The position numbers were made by a program, and so were the translations under genes. DNA of 41,496 nucleotides from Nemertoderma westbladi. Taxonomy: Eukaryota > Xenacoelomorpha > Nemertodermatida > Nemertodermatidae. This document shows positions 1 to 10,106 of the stretch, piece after piece. The notes below the pieces were generated by a model. That model was not told where the DNA came from. It saw nothing but the letters and a program-made list of their open reading frames with translations, and did no database searches. Where the stretch lies: assembly GCA_032718475.1 (NCBI GenBank), contig JAUCBJ010008017.1:1-41496 (forward strand), written 5' to 3'. Within the stretch, counting starts at the first letter, position 1. Each line of letters starts with the position of its first letter.

Positions 1-192
1 AGTGAATAAGCATGGTGGACAGCCCATGACTTTCTTGAGACGCATCTTAAAGGACACTGGCCTTAAAGATGCGGATGATCTAGCAAATGTCATGGGTGAT
101 AGGGAGTTGTGGCGGTGCAATTTTGTTGACAAGCCGGCACAGCATTCTTAAAAATGCAGCTGCAATGCAGCATGCCGATCCTAGTAGTAGTA
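1..192 (+). mobile_element. 3' end of an RTE-type LINE (enters from outside the window)
   Basis: The first 151 bases encode the last ~49 residues of the same protein encoded by the full LINE at 28541-31698, ending at TAA 149-151. The 3' UTR follows and ends in a short (TAG)n run at about 178-192. By eye the stretch is identical to the reverse complement of 28541-28731, so the two copies are young or recently homogenised. The remainder of this copy lies left of the window. Confidence 0.9.
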
Positions 193-390
193 TCCGACAC
201 TTGTTTGAAAGTCGTCAAGATCGAAGTTCTACATTATATTTATAAATAATAACTAATGTAATATTATTATTATTATTTATTAATATAATTTATTTATATT
301 TTGATTTATTTATATTTATTTTAATTTATTAATATACTGTAACTTAAAACAAAGATAACATATGCTGACAAATTAACCTTAGTATTATGA
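193..390. other. AT-rich spacer, no gene seen
   Basis: Short non-coding stretch with simple AT-rich sequence (mainly 232-345, ATT/TTTAT runs). It is the target region of the Ty3/gypsy insertion. The last four bases (387-390, ATGA) are the left target-site duplication. Confidence 0.6.
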
Positions 391-643
391 TGTAGCGGAC
401 TGCCCCTTCGGGGCTAATAGTCACTGATAACCCGTGTTTTTGCTTGGTTGATCTCTGTGGCAACTGTGGGGGTTTCCTAGCAACTAGATCAACATTGAGT
501 TCATATATATATACTGCTGTCACATACCTACCGGTACCTAACGGCCTATATTGTTTCATTACACGATATCATTATATATATAACCTTTTGATATAATATA
601 AGAAGTTGGAAGGCTAGAGGGATGACTCTCTAGCGCTCCCACA
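391..643 (+). repeat. 5' LTR of Ty3/gypsy element
   Basis: 253 bp, begins TGTAGCGGAC and ends CTCCCACA. It pairs with 4426-4681. It contains a short hairpin near its start (CCCCTTCGGGG) and a TATATATATA run at about 505 that could serve as a TATA element. Confidence 0.95.
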
Positions 644-644
644 T

Positions 645-660
645 TGGTGACATAGACGAG
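645..660 (+). promoter_or_regulatory. Primer-binding-site candidate of Ty3/gypsy element
   Basis: The sequence starts TGGTGACATAGACGAG one base after the LTR. TGG pairs with the CCA tail of a tRNA, as expected for an LTR element. The priming tRNA was not identified. Confidence 0.55.
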
Positions 661-705
661 ATTTGCTACCACCCGATAACCGGAACAACCAACGTCACGA
701 TCGCG

Positions 706-1367
706 ATGGCAGAACAAAACGCGGTATCACTAAAACTACCAACGTTTTGGCCCCTCGAACCGCACGTGTGGTTCCTCCAGGCCGAGGCCCAATTCGCTAC
801 CCGCGCCATCACCACTGACGAAACGCGGTATTTCTACGTCGTCGCCGCGCTGGAACAAACCGTGCCAGTCGGATGGTAGCGACGATCTCGAACCCCCCAA
901 CCACCGGGAAATATGATTTCCTGAAGGCGGCTCTCCTGCGGTGTTACGGCCTGACACCGGAGCAGAAGGCCTCTAAACTATTAAACCTTCCTGGACTCGG
1001 CGACAAACGACCTACAGAATTGCTGGACTACATGCTGGCATTAAATGGCAACAACCCCGTGGATCAACTGTTCCGCCAACTGTTTCTTCAGCAACTTCCA
1101 GACGATGTCCGGCTAATGGTTTCCGCCTTAAAAATTGCTGACGTTCGCGAACTCGCGGAAGCCGCCGACGCCGTTGTCGAGACCAAGGCCCAACAACCGC
1201 CCGCTTTCGGAGTCAGTCGCCCCCACCGCAGCGACGGGGGATGCGATACGCCAGCACGGTCCTCGACTTCCTCGACCTTATGCTGGTACCACGCCAAGTA
1301 CGGTGCCAAAGCGAAGAACTGTAAGGCCCCGTGTTCCTTCTCGGGAAACGGCCCGACCAGCCACTAA
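706..1367 (+). pseudogene. gag: Ty3/gypsy gag, frameshifted
   Basis: The first frame starts at ATG 706 and reads into a stop near 877. The coding sense continues one frame over from about 860 to the TAA at 1365-1367, so a single-base-type frameshift separates the two halves. The second half has a typical gypsy capsid-like stretch (FLQQLPDDVR near 1080-1110) and a C-terminal Cys/His cluster of the type CWYHxxYGxxAxxCxxPC (about 1282-1335), which stands where the nucleocapsid knuckle stands in related elements. It overlaps the pol frame by about 35 bases; pol lies in the -1 frame, consistent with translational frameshifting in the ancestor. Confidence 0.85.
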
Positions 1368-4300
1368 TGGCGGCGAGTGCCGCTGGTCGAGATGGTACAA
1401 GTTGCCTCCTCTATGTCTGGGACCGGAACGCTGGTCTACGGTTTCTTGTCGACTCCGGGGCCGAACTCAGCGTTTTCCCCGCCTCCCCACGAGAACTGCG
1501 CCTCAACACGCCAACCGTTTCCCTCGTCGCAGCAAACGGCAGCCCAATTAAGACTTTCGGAACTCGGGAAATCCCGCTAAACTTGAATCTGGGCCGGATG
1601 AACTGGAAGTTTACCCTCGCCGACGTTTCACAACCGATTCTCGGCGCCGACTTTTTCCGCAACAACGGACTGCTCATCGATATAAAGGGGCAACGTATAA
1701 TCGATGCGAAGACCTTCACCAGTACACCGGCACGTCTTGCCGATACTGTCGCTCCTGGCCTCCATTCCATCGACCAAACCGACAATATGTACAACAAACT
1801 CTTGTCAGAGTTCCCCACTCTAACAGAACCCTGTTTTTCGCAGCCGAGCACCAAACACGGCGTGGAACATCACATACCCACGAAAGGGCAGCCGGTTTAC
1901 ACTCGGCCTCGTCGACTTTCCCCCGAGAAACTCGCCATTGCTCGGCGCGAATTCGAGCAGATGGAGCAGATGGGGATCATCCAAAGCTCCTCGAGTACCT
2001 GGGCATCCCCGCTCCATCTCGCCCCTAAACCGAACGGCGGTTGGCGCCCCTGCGGAGACTACCGCCGACTCAACGACGCGACAATCCCCGACAGATACCC
2101 CATTCCACACCTCCAGGATTTCTCCTCCCAACTCGCCGGCACCACAATCTATTGAAAGGTAGACCTGGTCCATCAAATCCCGGTTGCCGAGGAGGACATC
2201 CCAAAGACCGCAGTGATCACTCCTCTCTTTATTTACCTCGACGACATCCTTGTCGCGAGTTCCAGCCCCGAAGAGCACCTCCGACACCTCCGATTGTTGT
2301 TCGAACGCCTCACTGCTCATGGACTAATCATAAACGTATCCAAGTGCGTTTTTGGTGTCGCCTCACTCACCTTCCTGGGACACAACATCTCCGCCTCCGG
2401 TGCAACGCCAATCCCAGAGAAGGTCGAGGCCATCGCGGAGTTTCCCCGCCCAGCCGACAAGAAGGGCCTCCAACAATTCGTTGGGATGATAAATTTTTAT
2501 CATCGTTTCATCCCCCAGGCCGCGGAGTTGCTCCATCCACTCCACAGTGCACTCGCTTCGACCGCGAAGTCCCTTAACTGGACACCCGCCATGGAGTCGG
2601 CGTTTGAGAACGCCAAGACCGCGTTGGCCTCCGCAACTCTCCTCGTCCATCCGAGTCACTCCGCCGCCACCAGCCTCACCGTGGACGCCTCCAACAAGGC
2701 GGTTGGCGGAGTCCTCGAGCAGTTCCTCGACGGACTCTGGCGCCCCGTCGCTTTCTTCTCCCGGAAACTGCGACCCGCCGAAACCCGATACAGCGCATTC
2801 GATCGCGAACTCCTCGCAATGTATCTGGGGATCAGGCACTTTCAGTACTTCCTCGAGGGACGTAGATTCCACACCTACACAGACCACAAACCACTAACCT
2901 TCGCTTTCAGCAGCGCCTCCGAACGCTGGTCGCCACGTCAACAGCGCCACTTAGCGTTCGTGTCGGAATTTACAACCGACATCCGACACATTGAAGGCAA
3001 GTCGAACTTCGTGGCCGAGGCCCTCTCCCGGGTCGAACTTGCAGATGCAGATCCCCCGATCGAACTCAACGCGACACTCCCCAACCAACACATCGACTAC
3101 GCCGCATTGTCCCAGGCCCAGTACAACGACCCTGGTGTACAGGCATATCGCACCGCAATCACCAACCTCGTCCTACAAGACATCCCAGTAGACAATGGTA
3201 CATTTTCCGTGTTGTGCGACATGTCCACCTCCCGCCCACGTCCGATCATTCCGGACCAATGGCGTCGCCGGATTTTCAACGCCATCCACGACCTTTCCCA
3301 CCCCTCAATACGTTCATCCCGCCGCCTCATTGCCAAATGTTTCGTCTGGCACGGTTTACACCGCGATGTCGGGAAGTGGGCCAAGGAGTACGTCGGTTGC
3401 CAGCGGGCTAAAACTCAGCGCCACGTCTCCGCCCCACTCGAACGTTTTGAAACCCCAGACAGACGCTTTGAGAAGATCCACGTCGACATCGTGGGTCCCC
3501 TTCCTCCTTCTCAAGGCGCCTGTTACTTGTTTACCATTGTAGACCGATTCACCCGATGGCCCACGGCCGTCCCAATGGCTGACTCCACCACTGTCTCCTG
3601 CGCCCGTGCACTGCTCGCCCATTGGGTGGCCCACTACGGCGTCCCGGCACACATCTCGTCGGACCGTGGATCCCAGTTTACGTCCGAACTGTGGGCCTCC
3701 CTCAACGAGTTGCTCGGCTCCCACGCCCACCACACCACAGCCTACCACCCACAGTCCAACAGCATCGTGGAACGATTCCACCGGCAGCTTAAGGCGTCAC
3801 TTAAAGCTTGCCTCCGCGGCCCGAACTGGGTGGATGAACTCCCGATCGTCCTCCTCGGGATACGGACTACCCCGAAAGAAGACCTCGGCTGCACATCAGC
3901 CGAACTCCTCTACGGGACAACGATTCGCCTCCCTGGAGAGTTCTTCTCTTCCTCCGAACTCTCGAGCGACACTCGTCCCGACCACGACGAGTTTATCACT
4001 GGCCTCAGGAACTCGATGCGCCGCCTTCGCGCAACACCAACGACCAGCCATGGCCAGGAACATGCCACACACACGTCCCGTCTGACCTGCTGCGAACGGA
4101 CAACGTCTTTGTCCGCCATAACGCCCACAAAGGCCCTCTGCAGTGTCAGTACGACGGCCCCTTCCGCGTTCTGGCACGGGCGGACAAGTTTTACACACTG
4201 TCTGTCAACGGTCGTTCGACCAACGTCTCTGTCGACCGCCTGAAGCAAGCTTTCGTGGACGACACACCCACCCTGGTGGATACCACCACCCAAAACCCAC

Positions 4301-4416
4301 CCTGTACACCGGAACAAACTGTTCAACCGCGACCCGCCGTAACAACTCGATCTGGACGCGTTTCACAACAGCCCACGCGTTTTACAGGAACCAAAACACC
4401 TTGGGTTTATCACTAG
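1331..4416 (+). pseudogene. pol: Ty3/gypsy pol (protease-RT-RNase H-integrase), inactivated
   Basis: One frame carries all domains. The aspartic protease motif VDSGAE lies near 1450. The RT palm begins near 1870 and has YLDD at 2234-2245. RNase H follows (VDASNK near 2690, YTDHKP near 2877), then an HHCC zinc module (about 3290-3410) and an integrase core with Asp near 3485, Asp near 3662 and Glu near 3771. Breaks: TGA at 2153-2155 inside RT; just before YLDD the sequence passes straight from the AVITP region to the catalytic motif, so the usual intervening RT segment of some tens of residues is missing; and a frameshift near 4050-4085, after which the C-terminal tail continues in another frame to TAG 4414-4416. 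Domain identity is certain; the deletion size is inferred from family architecture. Confidence 0.92.
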
Positions 4417-4425
4417 GGGGGGTGG
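4414..4425 (+). promoter_or_regulatory. Polypurine tract of Ty3/gypsy element
   Basis: The G-rich run TAGGGGGGGTGG lies immediately upstream of the 3' LTR and overlaps the pol stop codon. This is the standard plus-strand priming position. Confidence 0.75.
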
Positions 4426-4681
4426 TGTAGCGGACTGCCCCTTCGGGGCTAATGGTAACTGATAACCCGTGTTTTTGCTTGGTTGATCTCTGTGGCAACT
4501 GCGGGGGTTTCCTAGCAACTAGATCAACATTGAGTTCATATATATATACTGCTGTCACATACCTACCGGTACCTAACGGCCTATATTGTTTCATTACACG
4601 ATATCATTATAATATATATAACCTTTTGATATAATATAAGAAGTTGGAAGGCTAGAGGGACGACTCTCTAGCGCTCCCACA
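4426..4681 (+). repeat. 3' LTR of Ty3/gypsy element
   Basis: 256 bp, TG...CA, nearly identical to 391-643. It is followed directly by the right target duplication ATGA at 4682-4685. Confidence 0.95.
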
Positions 4682-4685
4682 ATGA

Positions 4686-5490
4686 TGATGGGGTTTCCCC
4701 CATAAAAAAAACATACGTATTTTAAAATGTAAGTTAATAAATAAAGTACATTAAAATACACCGAATTAAAATTATTTCTGTATTTTAATGTTGGTCTTAA
4801 AAATATAATATATTAGAAATATTCCATTAAAGGAGCATTGCTAATAATTATGAGACAGACTGGATGTCATATGGAATGAGATAAAATATATGCGTATTAA
4901 AAATTTAGATCAAATGTATGCGTATTAAATTTAAATTTAGATGAAATGTATGCGCATTAAAAGGACCAGAGTGGATGCGAAATGAAATAAAATATGTATT
5001 AATAAAAGCATTATACGTCGTTATCTATGGGTATAAATCATCTTTCATCGAGATGAGAGTTATTGTTTCAACAGATAATTAAGACATAGCTGCAATACAC
5101 TGCCCAGCTACAAGAATTATCAATTGTGTAATGTTTAAAATTAATGAAGTATCTCCAAAATATATCGATCAGACGAGATTTAAGCCCTACATGGTTCGTG
5201 AAATTGATTCACTTTGGTAGTACTGTATATTAGCAATGTGGTACTCGAGACCAATAGATTTGTTATGACTTGCATTTTTTCGGCCGCATAACATAATTGT
5301 TGGCGAATTGTTTATGAAACCAGAGGACCACTTCCCTAATGTGTATTTTATTTTGAAATAAAGGTAAATTAAATAGCCATTTCATGAACGAAATTGTATT
5401 AAGTGTTTGTATGTTATTGTGAAATAATTATAATTTTAATGAATAATTATTATCATATCAAACAAGTTGGCCTTTTCATTCAGTTACAGT
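4686..5490. other. AT-rich intergenic DNA, no gene seen
   Basis: No convincing coding frame or recognisable element. A short near-repeat of about 40 bases (ATGAAATGTATGCG-like, 4880-4970) is visible, nothing more. Confidence 0.5.
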
Positions 5491-5582
5491 CATGGGCCGA
5501 AACGTCCAGGCCGAATCGTCCGGGCCGAATCGTCCGGGCCGAAATGTCCTGGACCGAAACGTCCTATGCCGAAACGTCTGTA
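5491..5582 (+). repeat. Short tandem array, unit about 15 bp (GGCCGAAACGTCC type)
   Basis: About six direct copies of a diverged unit GG(G/A)CCGAA(A/T)(C/T)GTCC. It resembles in form the GGACCGAATTGTCC units of the inverted array at 10107-10286, so the two may be ends of related TIR elements. A small open frame crossing it is a by-product of the repeat. Confidence 0.7.
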
Positions 5583-6870
5583 TACCTCAAACATCAACTG
5601 TAAGTTTGTATAATGTATTACCCCACCAGATGAACAGCACTTCCCAGTGAATCCTATGACAATAGTCTATAAGGTTACTCACTGCTATGTTAGGTGGGAG
5701 GGAGTTGATGAAAATGAATGAGGAGGGACCCAACTAACACTACGTTAGTATATGGAGGGTCTCCTTACAGATGATGAAATCATCAGAAAATGAATACAGA
5801 AAATGAATAATATGACTCATATTACTTACTTACGTACCTAGAGAACATTAGTAAATCTGTCAAACCCTAGTATTATTGAAAGGTGGTTTAATATTTACCT
5901 AGTTTCACCGGAAGTGACCTAACAGACTTCATTGTTTATATGAGAAAATTGACCTACCATAACTAACCCGTTTAATTTAGTTGGATTGTTTATTATATTT
6001 AATTCTATGTAACGAGTATTGATATCAACATAATTCCATTGTTGAAAGTTCATATACTTATTTTGGTGAAAATTTTAGAAAAAACTCAATATTACATAAT
6101 TTAACATATTGTATTGGATTGTGTTGAGAACTTGTACGTGATTTCAGGGAACGGTTTTGCTGCCAATGCTAACTGTATACAGAAATCTTATATTTTTGTC
6201 GTATTATTATTCATTTTCCATGCATAAAACATTTATGCTTCGATTGTATTGAATGGCCCATAAGGTTGTTTTTATTGTTGCCTAACAACGGCTGTAGTAT
6301 TATTGAACTCTCATTGGTAGCAGCCGAAGTTGATATCCCTGCGTCTTATTGGCTGTTCTATTCACTGGGCATTGTATATAGTCGTTGTCAACCCTTACAG
6401 GCTAGCTCTTTTGATTTTAACCTTAATAACACCTTAGGTTAATTTGTATTGATTTCATAAGCGCCATTGTGCCACTTTAGTTACAGTGGTTCACAATATT
6501 TACCTAATCACTTCATTGTAACTAGTCACTTACACTAATCATTTGTATTAACAACTAATATTTGCACTACTTGTTGATGAATATATTGGACTAAAGATCA
6601 AACCAACTTGATTCCCACACGATAAATGTAAGTGCGCCTGTCAGTAATAAGATTCGGTTCATTTAATGCAAATGTGTGAGTCCACAATATTGTTATATTA
6701 TTCCCAACTAGTAGCTACTATTATACTATATTATACTATAGCTACGGCTCTACCTCGAATGTAAAAATTGAGTTACTTTTTATAAATTTGCTAGTGTTAG
6801 ACGTAGAATGAAATAAAATGTTTCTTCATTATTAATTCGACGAACTATATTCTCTGAGTATGCCGAAAGC
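5583..6870. other. Intergenic DNA upstream of the TEX36-like gene
   Basis: No coding frame or repeat family recognised. The stretch is AT-rich, and ATTGG/CCAAT-type pentamers occur near 6311-6350. Any distal promoter elements of the gene at 6973 would lie here, but none can be demonstrated. Confidence 0.4.
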
Positions 6871-6881
6871 TAGCCAACTTG

Positions 6882-6927
6882 GTCACCATGGTTACCAATA
6901 GACCACACGTGGTATTACCATAGAAAC
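6882..6927 (+). promoter_or_regulatory. Two X-box (RFX-binding) motifs before the TEX36-like gene
   Basis: GTCACCATGGTTAC (6882-6895) is a palindromic RFX-type X-box with both half sites fitting GTNRCC. ATTACCATAGAAAC (6914-6927) fits the nematode X-box consensus RYYNYYATRRNRAC at every position. They lie 91 and 59 bases upstream of ATG 6973 (motif start to ATG). RFX factors drive ciliary and flagellar genes through such motifs close to the start of transcription. Binding is inferred, not shown. Confidence 0.65.
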
Positions 6928-6972
6928 GAGGCGCCACCATTGGCAATCCGAGAGAGCACGACTGCAGGGGAA

Positions 6973-7578
6973 ATGATGACAGATATATACCGACACTCTG
7001 GCAACAATAATGTTCTAGAACTTTCGCAAAGACACGACGCTTCTACCTACAGAATACCGCCGGATGTCCTAAACAAATCGAGGCGAAAATATAAAATTGG
7101 AAACCCTTTTACTTTCCACGACAACCGACACCAGACGCGCGACTACGGGATCTATTTCGACGAGAAGTTTGGGAAGTTTAAATCCTACGGAGATAAGCGG
7201 CAGCATCTGTCTGCGAACCACATCGAGTGGGTGAGTGACACAGCTGGGCGAGGTACCCGGCCCTACACGTCGGTTTACCGGAGGAGTTTCAACCGAGTCT
7301 CGTCTGTAACCCCGGATACAACCGCGGGGATATCGCTTGATATCCCTCCTGTATTCCGGGCCGCCACCTCGGAATCATTCCGACCCCACTCCCGCTTCCC
7401 CCGTGTCTACCCGACCGCCGTATTCAGGGCGACTGATCGCTCGGAATATATCCGGGTTGGTATGACAGCCCCTGATTCCGGTTCATTTAGGACTCCTCTT
7501 CGCTCCCTCGCTTTGGCACAGGAACCGTTCCAGAAAAACAATAACTGGCGATATTCAAACAGAGGCGTTAAAATATAA
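6973..7578 (+). CDS. TEX36-like protein with HDNR motif (PF15115-type)
   Basis: A 201-codon frame from the first ATG (two ATGs in a row; the frame is also open upstream to 6874, so a missed 5' exon is possible) to TAA 7576-7578. The core reads NPFTFHDNRH, then YFDEKFGKFK, then DKRQHLSANHIEW. This matches the conserved HDNR domain known from vertebrate testis-expressed protein 36 in both order and spacing. The molecular function of the family is not established; testis expression and two X-boxes just upstream suggest a sperm-tail or ciliary axoneme role. The gene is GC-richer than its surroundings, has no internal stop, lacks transposon features and ends 27 bases before an AATAAA. It is probably a genuine host gene. 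Confidence 0.8.
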   Translation: MMTDIYRHSGNNNVLELSQRHDASTYRIPPDVLNKSRRKYKIGNPFTFHDNRHQTRDYGIYFDEKFGKFKSYGDKRQHLSANHIEWVSDTAGRGTRPYTSVYRRSFNRVSSVTPDTTAGISLDIPPVFRAATSESFRPHSRFPRVYPTAVFRATDRSEYIRVGMTAPDSGSFRTPLRSLALAQEPFQKNNNWRYSNRGVKI

Positions 7579-7604
7579 TAGGATTTATTTGTATATTATT
7601 AGGT

Positions 7605-7610
7605 AATAAA
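7605..7610 (+). terminator. Polyadenylation signal of the TEX36-like gene
   Basis: AATAAA 27 bases after the stop codon at 7578, the right place for a short 3' UTR. Confidence 0.65.
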
Positions 7611-8486
7611 GAATTTTAATTAACAATTAATTTGTTTAATTATATCAGCTGATTTTGAAAAGTCCAAATTTTGCTCTCGGACCTCCTCCGACGTTCTCAA
7701 AATGTTTCTATAAAATATATTCGGTAATATTAGGCAGACAACTGATACGGATGTTGAAATATTTAAGGCAACACTTATGAGTTAAGGTTCACCTTAGCTA
7801 AGGTTGATTTATATGCAACCGGCCCCTCCTGGTCTAACAGCAAGTTAAGTAAATAAAGTTATGTTATTGCAACTATAATTTATTAATATATTGTAAATAT
7901 TAACCAAACATAAACCAATAACCCATAACCATCACACATATAAACTGGTAACATATAGCAGAATAGCCAAGATTCAGTCTCTTCTAAAACTTATTGGGAA
8001 TTCTAACTGCAAAATAAATAATAAAAACGTTAAAGTTAATAATTTTATAGTAAAAAACGATATTTATTCCGGAACTACAGTATTATTAATTGCTTACCGG
8101 TCTACCGAGATCCTGTTAAATAGAATACGACAATAAGATAACATTATTTTAGGTGCTGTATACAATATTTGTAAACCTATCTCTCACCCATTCTCAGATT
8201 TAATCCCCTGCGTACAGAGTAGGGCCCCCTAAGTAGTTTGTGTAGCAGATTGTTCGGTGTTTATACTGTACTATGTGTGTATGTAATATAATTTGTATCT
8301 AATATTTCGTGCTGTGCTATTTCGTTTTTACTATGGGTCCCAGCGGCGTGGAATAATAATAAATAACATTAATAATTATTATTAACTTTTTACCCAAATA
8401 TATCATATCATATATTTTATTTAATATTTATTATTCTATAAATTTTTTATTATTTATTATTATTTTTTATAATTAATTTTTTATAT
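7611..8486. other. Intergenic DNA between convergent genes, no gene seen
   Basis: AT-rich, with long (T/A) runs from 8350 onward. It separates the plus-strand TEX36-like gene from the minus-strand fibrinogen-related gene, so both 3' ends face it. Confidence 0.5.
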
Positions 8487-8492
8487 TTTATT
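8487..8492 (-). terminator. Possible polyadenylation signal of the fibrinogen-related gene
   Basis: TTTATT on the plus strand is AATAAA on the minus strand, about 105 bases past the stop at 8596-8598. AT-richness makes chance occurrence easy. Confidence 0.4.
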
Positions 8493-8595
8493 AATACAGC
8501 ATTATTTATATATTTTATAATTAAATGTAAAAGTTAGTTTCCAACGCAACTCTATTTAAATTATTTAGTAATTTTTTATAAAACTTACAGTTTTA

Positions 8596-9432
8596 CTAAA
8601 TCCAAATCGCCATTTCAACTCGAGAAGCCGGATTATATTCAGTAAACGAAATCCAAGCAGGTCCTTTCAGATCCCCCGCACCATATTCTCCGTTCAAGTT
8701 ACTTCTAGCGCATCTCTTGTACCACCACGCTCCAGTATATAGTACGGCACAGTTGAAGGAGTCATAGCGGTCATTATCGCGGTCCTTGGTAGTGAATGGC
8801 CAACCGTTGTGAAACTCCAAATCGTCACCAGCAGTACCACGGTAACCGGATACATTTAGGGTGTAATTAGTTGCAGCTGATCCGATAGAGAAGTTGTTGT
8901 ATTCCGCGTATTTGTGTTCGTTTTTGTATTTCTTTCTTTTAAGATTGCCCCATTTATTGGGATCATTGGGATCTTCAAACCCCCTTCCAGTGAACCACAA
9001 ATCGACCCTCAAATTCACCCCGCCTTCACTCAGCTTGTGGATCGCCTCCAACCCCAACCAAAAGTTGGTATTCGGGTCGCCAAATCCGTCAACATATTCA
9101 TCCCAGTTGCGATAGAAGTCAACAGATCCATCAACTCTTTGTTGAATCTTTACTCCATCATTTTGATTTAGGATAGGCGCTATTAGCTTATACAGTTTTA
9201 ACCCTGTAAACTGGTCTTTCAACTCTGTGAACTGGTCTTTCAACTCGGTATTCTGTTCTTTCAACTCTGTATTCTGTTCTTTCAACTCTGTAAACTGGCT
9301 TTTCAACTCTGTATTCTGTTCTTTCAAATCTCCAACCTTTTCTTTTAACTCTGTATTCTGGTCTTTCAACTCTGTAAACTGTTCTTTTATCAGTTCTTCC
9401 AACGCAGCAACCTGTTCTTGTATTTGTTGACC
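8596..9432 (-). CDS. Fibrinogen-related protein, last exon (coiled coil plus shortened FReD)
   Basis: The exon starts after a 3' splice site (TTTTTTTTAACAG on the minus strand) and ends with TAG at 8598-8596, about 278 codons. The N-terminal ~75 residues are nine heptads of the form (F/N)TELK(D/E)Q, a strong coiled coil for oligomerisation. The fibrinogen C-terminal region follows: RVDGSVDFYRNW, FWLGLEAIHKL, a calcium-loop-like DRDNDRYDSFNCA, and the second conserved Cys pair (C13C spacing around GAWWYKRC). Family members act as secreted lectins in innate immunity. Odd: the usual first part of the domain, with its Cys pair and GGWTV segment, is absent; the coil passes almost directly to the RVDGS strand. 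No signal peptide is present here, so at least one upstream exon is expected right of 9445 but was not found. Confidence 0.85.
   Translation of the reverse strand, partial: GQQIQEQVAALEELIKEQFTELKDQNTELKEKVGDLKEQNTELKSQFTELKEQNTELKEQNTELKDQFTELKDQFTGLKLYKLIAPILNQNDGVKIQQRVDGSVDFYRNWDEYVDGFGDPNTNFWLGLEAIHKLSEGGVNLRVDLWFTGRGFEDPNDPNKWGNLKRKKYKNEHKYAEYNNFSIGSAATNYTLNVSGYRGTAGDDLEFHNGWPFTTKDRDNDRYDSFNCAVLYTGAWWYKRCARSNLNGEYGAGDLKGPAWISFTEYNPASRVEMAIWI
9190..9400 (-). repeat. 21-bp coding repeat (heptad repeat) in the fibrinogen-related gene
   Basis: About nine to ten 21-bp units encoding one heptad each, with very similar DNA. Several neighbouring units are near-identical, which points to recent expansion or contraction of coil length. 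Confidence 0.8.
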
Positions 9433-9445
9433 CTGTTAAAAAAAA
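9433..9445 (-). other. 3' splice site of the fibrinogen-related exon
   Basis: On the minus strand an eight-T tract followed by AACAG lies directly before the open frame, and an in-frame TAA sits inside it, so the frame cannot extend further without splicing. Confidence 0.75.
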
Positions 9446-10106
9446 TCATTTTATTTATATTTAATTTCACTGTATTATACTGATAGTCGTAAGTCGTTGT
9501 TCCATATCATACATTTCCTCTCATTGATCAGATGCGAAATGTAATTTGGACGATTTTACGATTCTTTATATTATTTTAATTAAGTAGGCCCCCCTATAGT
9601 TAACATTGCGAAACTACAGATTTAACATGACTATAACATGTCTGCTAATTAGCTAACAACTAACTAAGCCTTCATAAGGCCTTCCTTTGATTGTTAACTA
9701 ACCATTATTTACAATATAAAAATGTGATATATCCACGGCTTAAAGTTGAGTAAATTGAGCGTAGTGCTTCCAAGCATCGTCTGGTTGTTATTTTAAGAAT
9801 GGTTAATCCAGTTTTTTTTTAAAGTCCCAAAATGGCTGCATATGGCCTCCTTTTGTCTAAACGACTATTTCTTGAACAGTTTTGAATTTATTGAGTTCAA
9901 ATTTGTAAACCGGTCCATTTTATGTTTACATCCAATGTTATTGAGGAATTTTGATTTAAATTTTGCGTGAAATAAAAAATAAAGGCCTATTTTATATACA
10001 AACGTGCCCAAAAAGTATCGTTTTTAGCTCTAAATTTAAAATTCTCTAAAACTACCGCTCTAAAATGCCCACAAAGGACTTCAGAGACAAGCATATTTTG
10101 GATGTA
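9446..10106. other. Intergenic or intronic DNA, no exon identified
   Basis: This should contain the intron or upstream exon of the fibrinogen-related gene. I searched for an ATG-signal peptide-donor arrangement on the minus strand and did not find a convincing one. Confidence 0.4.

Larger units (their letters stand above)
391..4681 (+). mobile_element. Ty3/gypsy LTR retrotransposon, complete ends, inactivated
   Basis: A 4.29-kb element with TG...CA LTRs at both ends, a 4-bp target-site duplication ATGA (387-390 and 4682-4685), a TGG-starting primer-binding candidate one base after the 5' LTR, a G-rich polypurine tract before the 3' LTR, and gag and pol frames in the order protease, RT, RNase H, integrase. 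The LTRs differ by about four substitutions and a 3-bp indel, so the insertion is fairly recent. The coding region carries a gag frameshift, a TGA stop, an apparent internal RT deletion and a late pol frameshift, so it cannot make its own proteins. Confidence 0.95.

Noticed and set aside
2213-4243. An independent 676-codon host gene
   Set aside because: It is the RT-RNase H-integrase part of the gypsy pol, in the same frame as the part before the TGA at 2153.
6860-6901. Upstream start ATGCCGAAAGC... as the first exon of the TEX36-like gene
   Set aside because: It is out of frame with the gene and reaches a stop after 13 codons. An intron joining it would be only about 20 bases.
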